Shown: one piece after another, positions 11,680-39,685 of the stretch
Numbering within the stretch: position 1 is the first letter of the stretch
How the letters are laid out: every line of letters starts with the position of its first letter
Assembly: GCA_013399305.1 (NCBI GenBank)
Contig: VXAI01000247.1
Location: 11,229-75,228, forward strand
Source: Rostratula benghalensis
Taxonomy: Eukaryota; Chordata; Aves; Charadriiformes; Rostratulidae
Reading direction: 5' to 3'
DNA length: 64,000 nucleotides
Translations under genes and position numbers: made by a program
Notes under the pieces: model-generated
What the model was told of the DNA's origin: nothing
Database searches by the model: none
What the model saw: the letters and a program-made list of their open reading frames with translations, nothing else

Positions 11680-11760
11680 ATTCAATAGCTTGCCAAATGA
11701 TTGCTGGAAAGTCAGTGGCAGAGGGAAGACTAGAGCCCAGTTGCTAGTCCCTGCTCTGAC
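11680..11760 (-). repeat. MIR/CORE-SINE-like relic
   Basis: The plus strand carries blocks such as agcttgcc, gtcagtggcagag and agagcccag in the order seen in an inverted MIR-type element. It is highly diverged; the call rests on recall of the MIR consensus only. Confidence 0.35.
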
Positions 11761-12930
11761 TGGTTTGCTAACATGAATGAAAAGAGACTCAAGGAACTAA
11801 AACAGTTCATAAAAATAAAACAAACTTACAAATGACGTCCAAAGGGGAACAAATCTGAAGTAAGGAAATCCAACAGCAAAGCACTTACCATATGCAGCCG
11901 TAGCACACAATTGGTGTTAAGGGCTCCAGAATTCTGACTGTGGCGTGCTGTATCGGCATGTGACACACTGGCAAATCACATTGAGGGCACTAGCAATCCT
12001 TTTGCGTGTGCATTTGCCTTCTGACAATAATCATGTTTCACACACTAAGTGCAAAGCCTCTGATCTTTTGCATGTGCATTGATGTGGTTTGCGCTTGCTT
12101 TGGCACTGCACAGCTGTGTTTCTTGTGTCACGCTGAAGTAGAGCAAAACACTCAGCAGTATCTGTCTTTAAAAACAAAGGCAATCAGATGCAAATTTGGC
12201 ACCCTTTTGAGTTGGAGTTCAAGTGGACACGTATGCATTACTGTGATGCAGTCATTCCCTCTACTTTGCCTGACGCCATGAAACTGCCCACTTAATCCAC
12301 CACTTTTACAAGTGGTATTTTTCAGCTCTGCTTTGATGCTACCAAAATTATAGTACGATTTAAACACATATTCTGATTAATCCAAGCTGTCTTGTTGGCA
12401 GCAACCTAGAACTTTAAATATTGTTTTCTAACTTCATCTTCTCATTGGCTAGAGGATTAATTTTGAATACAAATGACAGCAAACAGGAGTGAGCCGCAGA
12501 AGATGCCAGGCACTGCTTGCTGTCACAGGGAACGATCTCCTTGTGGAAGGCTTGAGCTATTTGCTAGGTTACTGCTTAAACTCTGGTAGCCTGGAACCTG
12601 TCAGAGGAAGGGGAAAGAAGCAATGTGAGCTGGCAAAATGTCACATCCAAACAGCTGGACGTGTATCCTGGGGGTCGACCATAGTCATCAAGATTCCAAG
12701 CCTAAATCTGTGCATGTGCCAAGAGCTGATGGGTTAAGCTGGTGGTTAGAATGGCATGCTGCCTAGTGCATGGTGCCAGCATTACAAGTACTTCTTCTAT
12801 TATAGCAGTACTGAGAGCTCCCAGCTATGCCGGATGCCACCCAGTAATTCACAGGGTAAAAATAGTCCATGACCAAAACAGCTGAACGCCGTATTTGGCA
12901 AGACAGTCAATGGAGGGTGCTTTATTAGCT

Positions 12931-13000
12931 GTATTCTGCATATGGGGGAACTGAGGTAGAGGGATGAAGATGAGTAGCACAGAGTGGTTGAATCTACTTG
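12931..13000 (-). repeat. MIR/CORE-SINE-like relic
   Basis: The block 'atgggggaactgaggtagag' and the following 'agcacagagtggtt' resemble the reverse complement of the MIR core. Diverged and short. Confidence 0.35.
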
Positions 13001-16000
13001 GGCTACCGCATTAAGTGGTTACGTCTGTAGTTTTAGAAGTGTCTGGCCTGGCATGAAAAATAAGGAAACTGCTGTCTTAAAAATTAATAAGAAAGAATAA
13101 TTTCTCACCCTTAATCCATTGCACCTTTATGTGCGGCCTATATAGTGGATCTCAAACTCTTTGGAAGCAAATCTTGGTAGTGGTTGACGTTAGTACGGAA
13201 GGGTGCTTTCTCTAATACATGCCAAGACTGCTTCTTGTAGGAAAAGCCTGACACAGCATCTGTACATCACTGGCGAATCTACTGCGTAGGCCATCAGGAA
13301 TTCATCCAAGCCACCTTTACAAAGCACAGCATCTGTCAATGAGCACAAGCTGTTTTATTGTTTTCTTTCTGTAGCCAGTTTCCCAGTACAGAGTGGAAAG
13401 GAGCCAACGCCACCAGAATTGGCAGAGGACAAGGGGATGTTAGGATGGGGTTTGGCAAAGAATAAATGAGCAAAAGGGAAAATTGATTCCTTACCTTCTC
13501 AGAGCACTTCTAGCTGGAATGCCAGGGAAAGGGCTAGCAATGCTTTTGGCATATAGATTGCAGTCAGGACTAGGATAAACTGAGGGAGGACTGGCATATT
13601 CAAAAGAGTGCACGTTTACTTTGTTGGACAAATATAAACAATGTTGTTCTCCCATTGCAGATCCACTGCAGACTAGCTATAAAATTGGCTTCCTTATCCT
13701 CTTACCAGTTTTAAGTGCACTTCCATGCAGATGCTCAGTTTAAACATTAGAGAAACCTTTTGGTAATGGCTGCAACGCTCATGCAGTAAGCCTTTCTATG
13801 GAATTCTTCTCCAAAATAATGCATTTTGCAGGTCATTGGAAAATGGAGAGTCAACAGGAGCATGAGCAGATGACTGTTGGGATAAAAAGCCTGACATGTT
13901 TTTCCTCTGAAACTTTCAAGCATCCCTGTGTGCTTACCACCTGGCTGTGTTTGAAGGTCATCTGTGTGCAGGAAGACAGCAGATTCTGTGGAAATCAGGT
14001 ATGTGCCGGCTCCTCTCTGAGCTTCTCCATTTGCCAATCCTCGTCACGCCACTAGCTAAGGTGAAACATCTATTGCTGCAAAACTCAGTCGTTAATGTTG
14101 CAGAAGTAGGAGCCCTGAACTGAGTTATCTTTGAGGTCAGCCACCGTGGCAGAGTATTTGAAAGTACTCTGAGAAGTTTCCTCACCACAGGGAGGCAACA
14201 CAGACTGACCTGTGCAGGAGAAAACCAAAGAGCCTTCAGCTTTTACCTAGAGATAGTGCTTCCTTGCCAAGTGGAAAAGACACAGTATGAGATGCAGTTA
14301 AGCATCTGTGGGCAACACTAAATTTATTCTCACATCCTAATTTAAGAGTAAGTGGAGTGTAGACGGGACAGACCCACGGAAACCGAAACTCCAGGTGCTT
14401 GTACAACATACACACATGCATTCCTCATCCTGCTGCTGGTTCTTCAGTGCTTCATTTTAGCTTCTGTTCTCACTTCTTTTCTCCTTTGGTGCTTTCAGCA
14501 CCAAGAATCCTGCTTTATTCTCTCTGCTCTTTTGGCAGTGGTGATGGAGAGATATAATCTTAGTCTCTTCATGAGGAGCATTTTGGCTGGCAGTAGTATG
14601 GAGGTTTCCAGTACCAGAACATTCAAACATCTGTCACAGCAAGCCCTTTAGACTCTTTTGATGGCAAAGAACAAGGCCTTCGGTTACTTTACACAATTTA
14701 AAGTATGGTTTTCGAGCTGTTGAGGAGAGGGGAAGAGAGGGGGAGAGGTAGACTCACCCTGGAAAGCAATGTACCACAGGAGATAAATGGATTCTGCTCC
14801 AGCCAGATAAAGGGTGCAAGAACAAAAGATAGAAAGAGACGTGAAAACATGAGTGCTGCCATGGCTGATGACAGCATTGTTCTCTGACACCTTGATGAAA
14901 GCAGCATTCCCACAAAGAGAATATTTTCCACCCCAGCAGGTAACTGTCAGAGAATACAGCATTTGCGTATCACCACCTTTCTGGAAGGAAAGCACCTCTT
15001 CTTTGATTTTTTTTATTTTTTTTTCCAGGGCAGGGACAGCTTCCTCACTGGCATCAGTCCCTGCCGCCCTACTGGTTTATGAAGGTTTGCCAGTGTGGTG
15101 AGAGATGCATTTGCTGTTGGAAGTTATTGGCCATAAATTACAATACAAATTTGCTAGTGACTTTGCTGTTATCATAATTAATTTCTCATATATTGTAATA
15201 TGTTGTAAAATACAAAGTGACACAGTGTTGTAAGCACCGAGTTGTCATTGCCTTGTCTACAGTGATTTGACCCTTATAAAAAAAAAAAATTATGAAGGGT
15301 TCGCTCAAAAACCCTGAAAATCAGAATATGTGACTGTAATTGTGTATGCCGTGATAAATCCCTAGCAGTTGCCTAAAATTTAGCAAAGCATAAAGTGGTG
15401 CTGAGAAGGAGCGTATTGCAGGAGTGGAAAAGGTAAAGACAAAAAAGCCAGTTAGGGTGTTCTTCCATTTAAAACTTTCTCTGATAAAGAAGCATGCAAG
15501 ATGTCACCCTTCTGTTCTTACTCTTCACTGAATAACCAAGGAATAAATTATTTCCTGTGAGAACCAGACTAGCTGGTTATTTCCTGACTTCAGAGCATTG
15601 CTTTCAAAACATAAATTTCTAGTACAGAAAAGCATCAGCATGTGCTTTTGTCCTTTTAGGTCTCACTGCAGGATCCAGCTGACAGACTGGCAGAATGACT
15701 TATTTTGGGGACTGTTCTTTCAAAGATAGCATCAGGCCCTCGTATGCCAGTGGCATTTGTAAGACTGGCTGTGCCATTTGCAAACAAGACACTCTTCAGA
15801 AACTTGGAAGGTGCCATGCAAGCAGATATTTATCTGCTCAGTTTGCAGGAATGCAGAATCTTCCACCATCTGGTCAAGGAGGAAGTGGCCTCTTCAGTAT
15901 TGGAAATAACTGAAAGTTCCGAGCCTAAGGATGCTGCAGTAGTTTGTAGGATGCTACCTCCCATGAACTGAGCTGGCCTGGAAAGAATGTTAAATGTGCC

Positions 16001-17039
16001 TGAGGAGAAGCTCTGCTCCGTTAACCCGAACTTCAGGGTGAGCTGAGCCTCCTAGCAACTGCTACTGCCATTTATTGGTCAGCCCCACCAAAGCCAATGG
16101 AAAATGACACCTCTGTGCCAAGTTGCTCAGACTGAAAAGCAGAGAAGCATGGTGATGCTTGGCATAGAATTTGTGTGATCTTGCATATCTGTGACAGGGG
16201 TGGAAGCCTTTTACCGGCCCTATGCAGACCATGCTTGGCATCTGAGTAAATAACTCTGGTCTTCACACTGTGTATGACAGCATTTTTGAGACAGAATTTG
16301 GTAGCGTTGAGGTCACAGACCAATGCTTTTTGTCTGCACTTATATCATACAGGGAAATAGCTTGTTTTAGCACTAACACAAATGGCCTGTGACTGAATTT
16401 CCCTTGTGTTATCATCGTACAAGTAAACAGCAATATTAAAAGGAGGGAGGACAAATGTGTTGTTTTGGGTAGAACAGGCTGGATATTCAAGCATGCTGCA
16501 GGCTGTGTTCAGCACCCTGTGGGATTTGGCTGTGCATGTTTTAGTGTCTGATTAGGGGGATTTTTGTGGTTGGGTTTTTTTTTTTTTTTTTTTGCCTTTG
16601 GGAGGGGAGATAAGTAGCTTTTGCTGCTGGGCCAAGGCACCCAATTAATGTATTTATATATTCTACAGGACTAGAGATTTTAGGAGGCTGACCAGCATTT
16701 TCTGATTAATGGAAGTACAGTATTGATTTCTGTAAAAATTCCATGAAGAAAGCTGTTTGCTGTAGAGTTGTTGAAGAATTCTGCTCCTGTGAGGCTTTAT
16801 GCCTGAGGTATTGCCTTGTGTGTCAGTAGGCAATACAGGATAAACCTGAGAGCCCCGCTGTGGCTCTGGTTTGACAGAAATTAGTATCTCGTCCTGTGTG
16901 TGCACATGCTGGATCTGCGGGAGGATCTAGTTTAGTTGATACCCATTGAATCGCAGCCCACGGTGGGTGAGTAAGTGTGCGAGCCTGTGGGCACAAAGGA
17001 ACACTGAGCTTTCAAGCACGCGTGTGCATTTCTGCTCTG

Positions 17040-17517
17040 TTCTCCCAAAGACAACTCTCCGTGCTCCCCCCGGAAGAGATAAGCTGTGCTTATTTTGGCA
17101 TCATCATCCCAGCAGCCCGGGAAGGACCAGATACTCGCCCCTCCTCTCCTCATTGCGTTCCCCCTCGGCCCCATCTCTCTCTCCTTCCTCTCCCCGCCCG
17201 CAGCCCACCGCGCCCGGCCCACTCCGGCCCCCGCCGCCCCGGTCCGCAGCAGGCGAGTGCCCCCGCCCCTTCTCCCTCCCTCCTCCACCGTCGCCTCCTG
17301 AAATTACATCTCCCCGCTGAAGGCTGAGAGGGGCAGCCGCTGCCCGGCCGCCCCCTGCCCCGGGCGGCACGGCGCCGGCAGCGGGCGTAGGGCCGCCGGG
17401 AGGCGCAGGGCGCCCTCCGAGAGGAGGAGAGGAGAGGCGGCCGGGCGGCTGCCACTAGCGGTTCCTGACCCCCCCGCCCCCGTGGCCGCGCCGCGGAGGC
17501 TGCGGCCCGCTTATATC
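17040..17517 (+). promoter_or_regulatory. SMTNL2: SMTNL2 CpG-island promoter and 5' UTR
   Basis: GC content rises sharply from about 17110 and stays high through coding exon 1 to about 17990. A CArG-like box, CTTATTTTGG (17089-17098, one mismatch to CC(A/T)6GG), sits at the upstream edge, as is common for SRF-driven muscle genes. No clear TATA box at a usual distance is visible. The transcription start is not determined. Confidence 0.6.
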
Positions 17518-29890
<12,373 letters not shown>

Positions 29891-31290
29891 AACCACTGAC
29901 ACCTCTCCAGCCAGAAGGGTCAAGTACAGTATGCTGATGGGAAGAGCAACAATTGGCAAATGGACCGGAGTGTTATTTCTTGCTTTTCACCGTCCCTTTG
30001 CTTACATTCAGTTGTGTGGCTGGCTGACCGAAGTGTTGCAGAGCAGTGTCCTGAAGTGTTGATCACATCAACATGTCAGTAATACAGAAATATGTTTGAA
30101 AAAGACAAAAAAAAAAAAAAAAAAAAAAAAAGGGAAATACAAATGCTCTCATTTTGGTGCTAGTAGTAGGTTGGATTTTTAATATTCTTGTGTTTAAAGA
30201 TCACAGGAAGCTGATTTGCTGCTCTTATCTGTTCAGCAAGGGAGACAGTTTTATGCAGTGACCGGTAACTCTGCTATGAAGGTGTTCTCTCTTAAAATGC
30301 AGGTAAAGCTCCAGAAGATGGCACCTCCAGTCTCACTCCTCTGTTGAGCAAAGCACAAAAGAATAGCAGATGGACAAAGAAAATTCCATTTACAAATAAT
30401 AGTGTAGAGTACTCAACCACCAGGGCAATCCACCACCCCTACCCCCTGCTCCAGCATATGCACACACACATCCAACTTGCTTTTAGAGCTGAAGGAGAAT
30501 GTCTCCTCTTACCTGATGACAACAAAACTACCATGATACACAACAGCATGTCTCCGTAACACTCACATCTGAAGAGAATAAGCATTGCTTAGAGACTTAT
30601 CAAAGCCTCCACTGGCCGTCCTGGATTAATTTCTTGTTCACAAAGAACAGGCAATGGGTGGGGCTGTTCCCTGAATAAGACTGTGTGTTTTCATGATTTA
30701 GGATTACAGGAAAGGGGGGAGTGAGCAAGGTACAAAATCCTTGAGCAATTGTAATAGATGCAGGACTCCTGCATGCTTTGACCTGGACTCGGGGAAAGTA
30801 GCTTTCTGGTGGAGACAGGAATGAAGCCTTTATGACATTGCTCAGTCCTCATGCTGACTCCAAGGTGGACAGACAACATGCCAAAAAAATATGAAAGTTG
30901 TGGGACTTTTGAAGTGCCTTGGACTAGTTTCTGTTTTCAGTTAAATTAGGGTTAAAACCACAATACAGTGGTATTATTCCAGATGTACTGGAAAAAATGG
31001 CCATCTGTCACCCTTTCTGGTTTTCTCTTTCATAAATCAAGACAGCTTTATTTTCATGGTGAATTTTAAAAACAATTCCACTAAAACGGCTTACTTAAAA
31101 AAAAAAAAGGCCTTTTAAAATTATTTGTTCCCAAAGAAGAGCCTCACAGAAAGTAAAAACCGAGAGCCATGAGCCCTCTGCTCATGCTAAAGAATGTTTT
31201 TTAGCCTGCATTTGTGCTTTTTGTAGATATGTATAAAGATGACTTTGGTTCTGTATTGATGACCATTTATAATAAAATCTGTGAAACATT
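29891..31290 (+). other. SMTNL2: SMTNL2 3' UTR
   Basis: Noncoding sequence from the stop to the first strong poly(A) signal in this direction, AATAAA at 31271-31276. It holds a 25-base A run (30107-30131), which is a likely internal-priming site for oligo-dT cDNA. The exact cleavage site is not known. Confidence 0.6.
31271..31276 (+). terminator. SMTNL2: Poly(A) signal AATAAA, SMTNL2
   Basis: First canonical AATAAA well downstream of the SMTNL2 stop, followed by a TG-rich stretch suitable for cleavage-factor binding. Confidence 0.6.
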
Positions 31291-32459
31291 CCTCAGATTT
31301 ATTGCTTCTCTTTAGAATGAAGTGACAAATAAGAAAGTGTAAATCAGCAAAAATAACTGAGAGCTTTTGCTTAGAATATTATTGTTCTAGTCACGGTGCT
31401 GTGTACTCTGAATTTCAGTTTAAGAAAGTACACAAGTTCGGTGGCATTTAGAGTAAGATTTTTAGCTCTGCCTGCCTTTATAGTGAGGTTTACTAAAGAA
31501 AACACAAAGGAAACAACCACTTTATTAGCAGTCTTAGGAAAAAAAAACCTAAACCAAACACCCAAAGTGTACAAAGATAGAGTGTAAGTTAGCTGCTCAA
31601 TCACCACGTTTTCTTTGAAGTATTGCTAGGCTATGACACGATGGAAACAGTTGGAAAGACTTTTAAATACACATCTTGTAATACAAGTGTCTAAAAGATA
31701 CTTGGTCAAACTAGCAGGATCCCTGGTATTGCTGATCTCTCAGCTCATTTGCATTTGTCCTATGAGCACTGTTGTCTTCAGTTTTTGACTTTGGCTTGAA
31801 TTATTGTAGTTCTGAGGAGAAAGTGTGCAGCTGCTGCTCCACCAAATGCACTGTAAGGATGAACACACTGCGCTTGTGTTTTGGAGAAGTGATTAGAGTG
31901 AGCATGATGAGAAATCTTTCCACAACTGGCAGGTGCGATACACATATTTGCATTCTGACAGCAGAATACTTTCCATTGACTAGCAGAGCCAAGTTGCATC
32001 GTAGCTACAAGAGGGACAATACACATTCCTTCACAGTCCCAGGTCATGGATGATTTTTCACATGTGATGAGTGCTAAAGACACAGGTAAGTGCTTGGCCA
32101 ATTTGGGCCTAGTAGCAAATAATTATAAAAGGGAGTTTTAGGCAGTAAAATTATTGCCAGTTCACCAGGGGGTGTTTACATCCTTTCCATAATTTAGCTT
32201 GTTTTCACAGCTACCCAGAAGCTATTTGTACCATTGTTCTGTCTCCTTCATTTCTTCTGTCTGGCTCCCAATTGCTTTTGTCCCAGGTAAGAATATAGTT
32301 GCTATAAAGATGGAGCATGCTGCTAAGACCATTCTATGACTGACGTTTTAGATTTCCTGGTACCTAACACACCTTTCATTTGATTTCACTGTCTTTATGC
32401 GTTTCTGCAATAAAACGATCAAAAGTTACTGTCCCAAACTGCGGGGTGGGCTCAATTAA
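31291..32459. other. Intergenic spacer SMTNL2-TEKT1
   Basis: About 1.2 kb with no gene, RNA or recognisable repeat. Only short chance ORFs on both strands. Confidence 0.6.
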
Positions 32460-32860
32460 TGGTAGGAAGAATACATTTTTACTTCCAGAGGGATCTCCCC
32501 CAGCAACAGGGGACAGGCACCGGCATCCGTGAGGGGAGAGCGCTCCGCCAGGCGGCAGCGCAGCGGCTGCCGTTCCCGCGGCAACCGGCGTTGTTTGCCG
32601 CCCGCCCGGGCCGTAACACTGCGCCGGTGACGGGAAACGGCGGAGACGGCTCTTGGCCAGGGCTTGAGCTCGGGCGCTGGCCAGGCCGGGCAAGCGCCGG
32701 CCGAGAGGTGTGCGAGGGAGCCGGGGGCGGGCCGGGGCTCCTGTGCTGGGCTGTGGCAAAGCCCTGCGTGTCTGGGTGCGGGGTCGTCCCACGGACGCGG
32801 AATGAGCAGAGGAAAGAGTAGGGAAACGGGTAATCAAACTGCTGGGTCGTTGCATGCATT
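32460..32860 (+). promoter_or_regulatory. TEKT1: TEKT1 CpG promoter with X-box-like and forkhead motifs
   Basis: A compact GC-rich island about 1 kb before the TEKT1 start codon. GTTCCC-GC-GGCAAC (32572-32585) resembles the RFX X-box (GTNRCC, 0-3 bases, RGYAAC), with a perfect right half-site. GTTGTTTG (32590-32597), a forkhead/FOXJ1-type site, starts five bases later. RFX plus FOXJ1 is the known control logic of motile-cilium genes such as tektins. A 5' UTR intron probably links the island to the ATG exon, whose acceptor ends at 33516. Confidence 0.6.
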
Positions 32861-33505
32861 TGGGGCATTGGTCACCCCACGTTAAGGCAGGCTGCTTTGT
32901 TCTGTTTTGGCCCTTTCAAGGCTTTTCCATTTCCTCATTTATTTGCCCTATTTCCTCCTTCAGCTTTTCCTGCTTTCCAGCACCTTTTTTGGGGGGTTGT
33001 TTTTTTTTTGTTTTTTCCTAATGACCATTACTTTTTTTTTTTACAGCCCAGAGTTCACCCACTTCTCCAGCTGTATTCTTAAAGGGTGTTTACTTCTCCA
33101 ACCTGTGGGATATGATTTATCTTTAATGTTAGGTCAGTTCTTCCCATTTTTCTGTGGTTGTCCAGTAATAATCCTGTCCTTCCTCACCATTCTCATTTTC
33201 TTTCCCTTCTCTCTCCTGTCACAGACAGCCCATCTTCTCAGTTACACTTTCAAATCCTTTTCTCTCCTAGTCCTAGGCTCCATCCCCAAATTATTCTGTT
33301 TCTTCATTCTCCCACTGCAAACTCTCCCCCCCACAACTTACCAAAGTCTTGCAACCTTGAGCGAGGAAGTCTTTTGTTTTCATACCTGTGTCATTTTGCA
33401 GGTAAAAGACTTCTTCTCACCCTCACCATTCTCCCCTTTTTGCTTCTGGAACCAAATCCCATGCTATTCCTATTTTCAGATTTCACACTCCAAGAACTAA
33501 CCTGA

Positions 33506-37816
<4,311 letters not shown>

Positions 37817-38012
37817 AGCCATGGTAGTGGGAGATCATTTGTGCTCCAAGACCCAGCTCCTGCTGAAAGTTTATTGACAAACATCCAGATATATTGGTTT
37901 GGCTCAATTCTGTCCTGGTTCTAGTTCTGCAAGGTAATTAAAACAGACCTGGTACTTACAACTGTCTGATTCACAGCTATCTACAAACGCCTGATGAGAT
38001 CTCCCATTTGGC

Positions 38013-38018
38013 AATAAA
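38013..38018 (+). terminator. TEKT1: Poly(A) signal AATAAA, TEKT1
   Basis: Canonical signal about 200 bases after the stop codon, giving a short 3' UTR. The next ~750 bases before the PIMREG island hold no gene that I can see. Confidence 0.75.
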
Positions 38019-38779
38019 ATTGCAGAATAAGAAGAAATGTCCCTTCTTCCGTGTTACTTACGTCATGTGCAGCCAATGATATCTTTTGTCATTGAAAAGT
38101 CTAAAAGCACAACAGCATTCAGAGCTGCAATACGTTGAAACATGTCTACCAAAAATGGATATTTATTGAGCTATACTTACCCATATTATAGTGTACAAAC
38201 ACCATAACATGGAACTTTTCTTAAACCATACTTCGTGGGAACTTGGAAAATGCATGTTTTCAAGAAGCCAGTAGTGGGACTCGAGATACCCTGCAGTGTT
38301 ATCCTGCCTCTGATCCAAGTGTGTCTCTAGCTGCGATTTTGGAGTTTAACTTGGCAGGGGGAAATCAAACCAAACCTTAGGGAAAAAACCCAGAAGCTGC
38401 TACAGCTCTTTCCTGAGCAATTTTACAGATAGAAATATTTTAAAGACAAAATAATTTTATGTCTTATTTCCCATTAGGGTAGGATAAAAAAAGCCCAGCC
38501 TAGGCCCAAAAAACCCAACCTCAAAGCAAACCAAAATTCTCTGCACTTGGTCTTTCTTTGCTGCTAGATTTGCTACAGAGGATACCTCAGATGGTTTCCA
38601 GTGCAACACTCTGCAGTTACACTAGCTGTCAACAAAAACCCTTTTAAGGCTACGGATCACAATTAATTACCAGAAAAGGAGCAGCGGCTTGGGTGCCCAA
38701 GGGCTGAGGCCTCCTGCGACTCCTGCTGAGATGGGGTTCTAGGCCACAGGTCTGCACAGGCGCCGACCCCGAGACGGAA

Positions 38780-39240
38780 GGCAGCAGTGCTGCCTTGCTC
38801 GGGCACAACCACCATCGGCCTGGCGGGGAGCCGCGGGGCCCGCATCGCCCCCGCCCCGGGCCGGGCCCGCATCGCCCCCGCCCCGGGCCCGCCGGAACTG
38901 ATACGCAGACACCGAGACGTGCCAGGCCGCTGCGCGCGCGAGGGGCGCAGCCAATGGGGAAGGGCCGCGGCAGCGGAGCCAATCCGGGAAGCCGGGGTGG
39001 GCGGAGCGACGTTCAAACGCGGTGGCGGCGAGGCGCGAGGAGGTTCCTGCTGGCAGCGGCCCGGTCCCGGTGAGCCCGGTCCCGGTGAGTGTAGCCTGAG
39101 CGGTCCGAGTTTCCCGGCTCTGTGAGAGGCCTGAGCCGTTCTCGTTTCTTTGTGAAACAGCAGTGTCGCGGGGCCGCCCTGCGCCGCCGCCGCAGCTCCC
39201 GCGGCAAAGAGCCGGGGCTGTAGCCGCGCGGGCGGTGAGG
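38780..39240 (+). promoter_or_regulatory. PIMREG: PIMREG CpG promoter with two CCAAT boxes and a CHR-like site
   Basis: GC-rich island. CCAAT boxes are at 38951-38955 and 38979-38983 (28 bases apart). TTCAAA, the reverse complement of the CHR core TTTGAA, is at 39012-39017. Paired NF-Y sites followed by a CHR define G2/M cell-cycle promoters, which suits a mitotic gene. A noncoding first exon likely ends at one of two duplicated donors (GTGAGC 39070, GTGAGT 39085). Confidence 0.65.
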
Positions 39241-39685
39241 GGTGGCGGCCTGGGTGAGCCTTAGGGTGTCCGGTGCACAGTGCCCGGCCCAGGAGCTGCC
39301 GGTAGCCGTTGCCGTAGGTTCCAGATGAACTGGAAAGAGGACGAAAATCTGGGATACGAGACCTTCGTGGAGACACCGACAAGGAACTCACAGGGCTTTC
39401 TGCCTTGCGAGCTTGAAGTTCGCGGTTTACGCGGTGTGATGCCCGGTGCTGGAAATGCAGTATGAGACTTCGTGGGCACACACAGACCGGACCTAAAGAG
39501 CTGTACAAATCGTTGCCTTCCAGTAAAGGTCGACTCAGCTCTGGTTCTGTTGTTTCAGGCAAACAAATTAATATATTGTGCAACGCTTTCAATTTATCCT
39601 TCTTCACACTGCACTGTACCTTGCTCTAATTCTTGTACTCATTTTGATTGTTTTAGAAAGAAGGTTGACCAAGAACTGAAACAAG

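Larger units (their letters stand above)
5701..17039. other. Intergenic region, no gene recognised
   Basis: About 11 kb of unremarkable AT-moderate sequence between the A-rich array and the SMTNL2 promoter. All ORFs are short (under about 100 codons), lack splice-consistent partners and resemble no family I know. Contents I can name are two MIR-like relics (11680-11760 and 12931-13000), a perfect small hairpin (7952-7976), G/T-rich low complexity near 8405-8455, and homopolymer runs near 15280 (A) and 16577 (T). Regulatory elements or a noncoding RNA cannot be excluded. Confidence 0.6.

Noticed and set aside
15695..15971. ORFs with several cysteines (CKTGCAICKQDT) upstream of SMTNL2
   Set aside because: Cysteine spacing matches no zinc-finger family and the two overlapping frames are equally open; likely chance.
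32907..33505. A 197-codon Phe/Leu-rich ORF before the TEKT1 start codon
   Set aside because: It translates T/C-rich intronic sequence; the apparent membrane character comes only from pyrimidine bias.
38663..39607. A 314-codon minus-strand ORF over the PIMREG island
   Set aside because: Same GC-rich artefact; compositionally biased and antisense to a recognised promoter.
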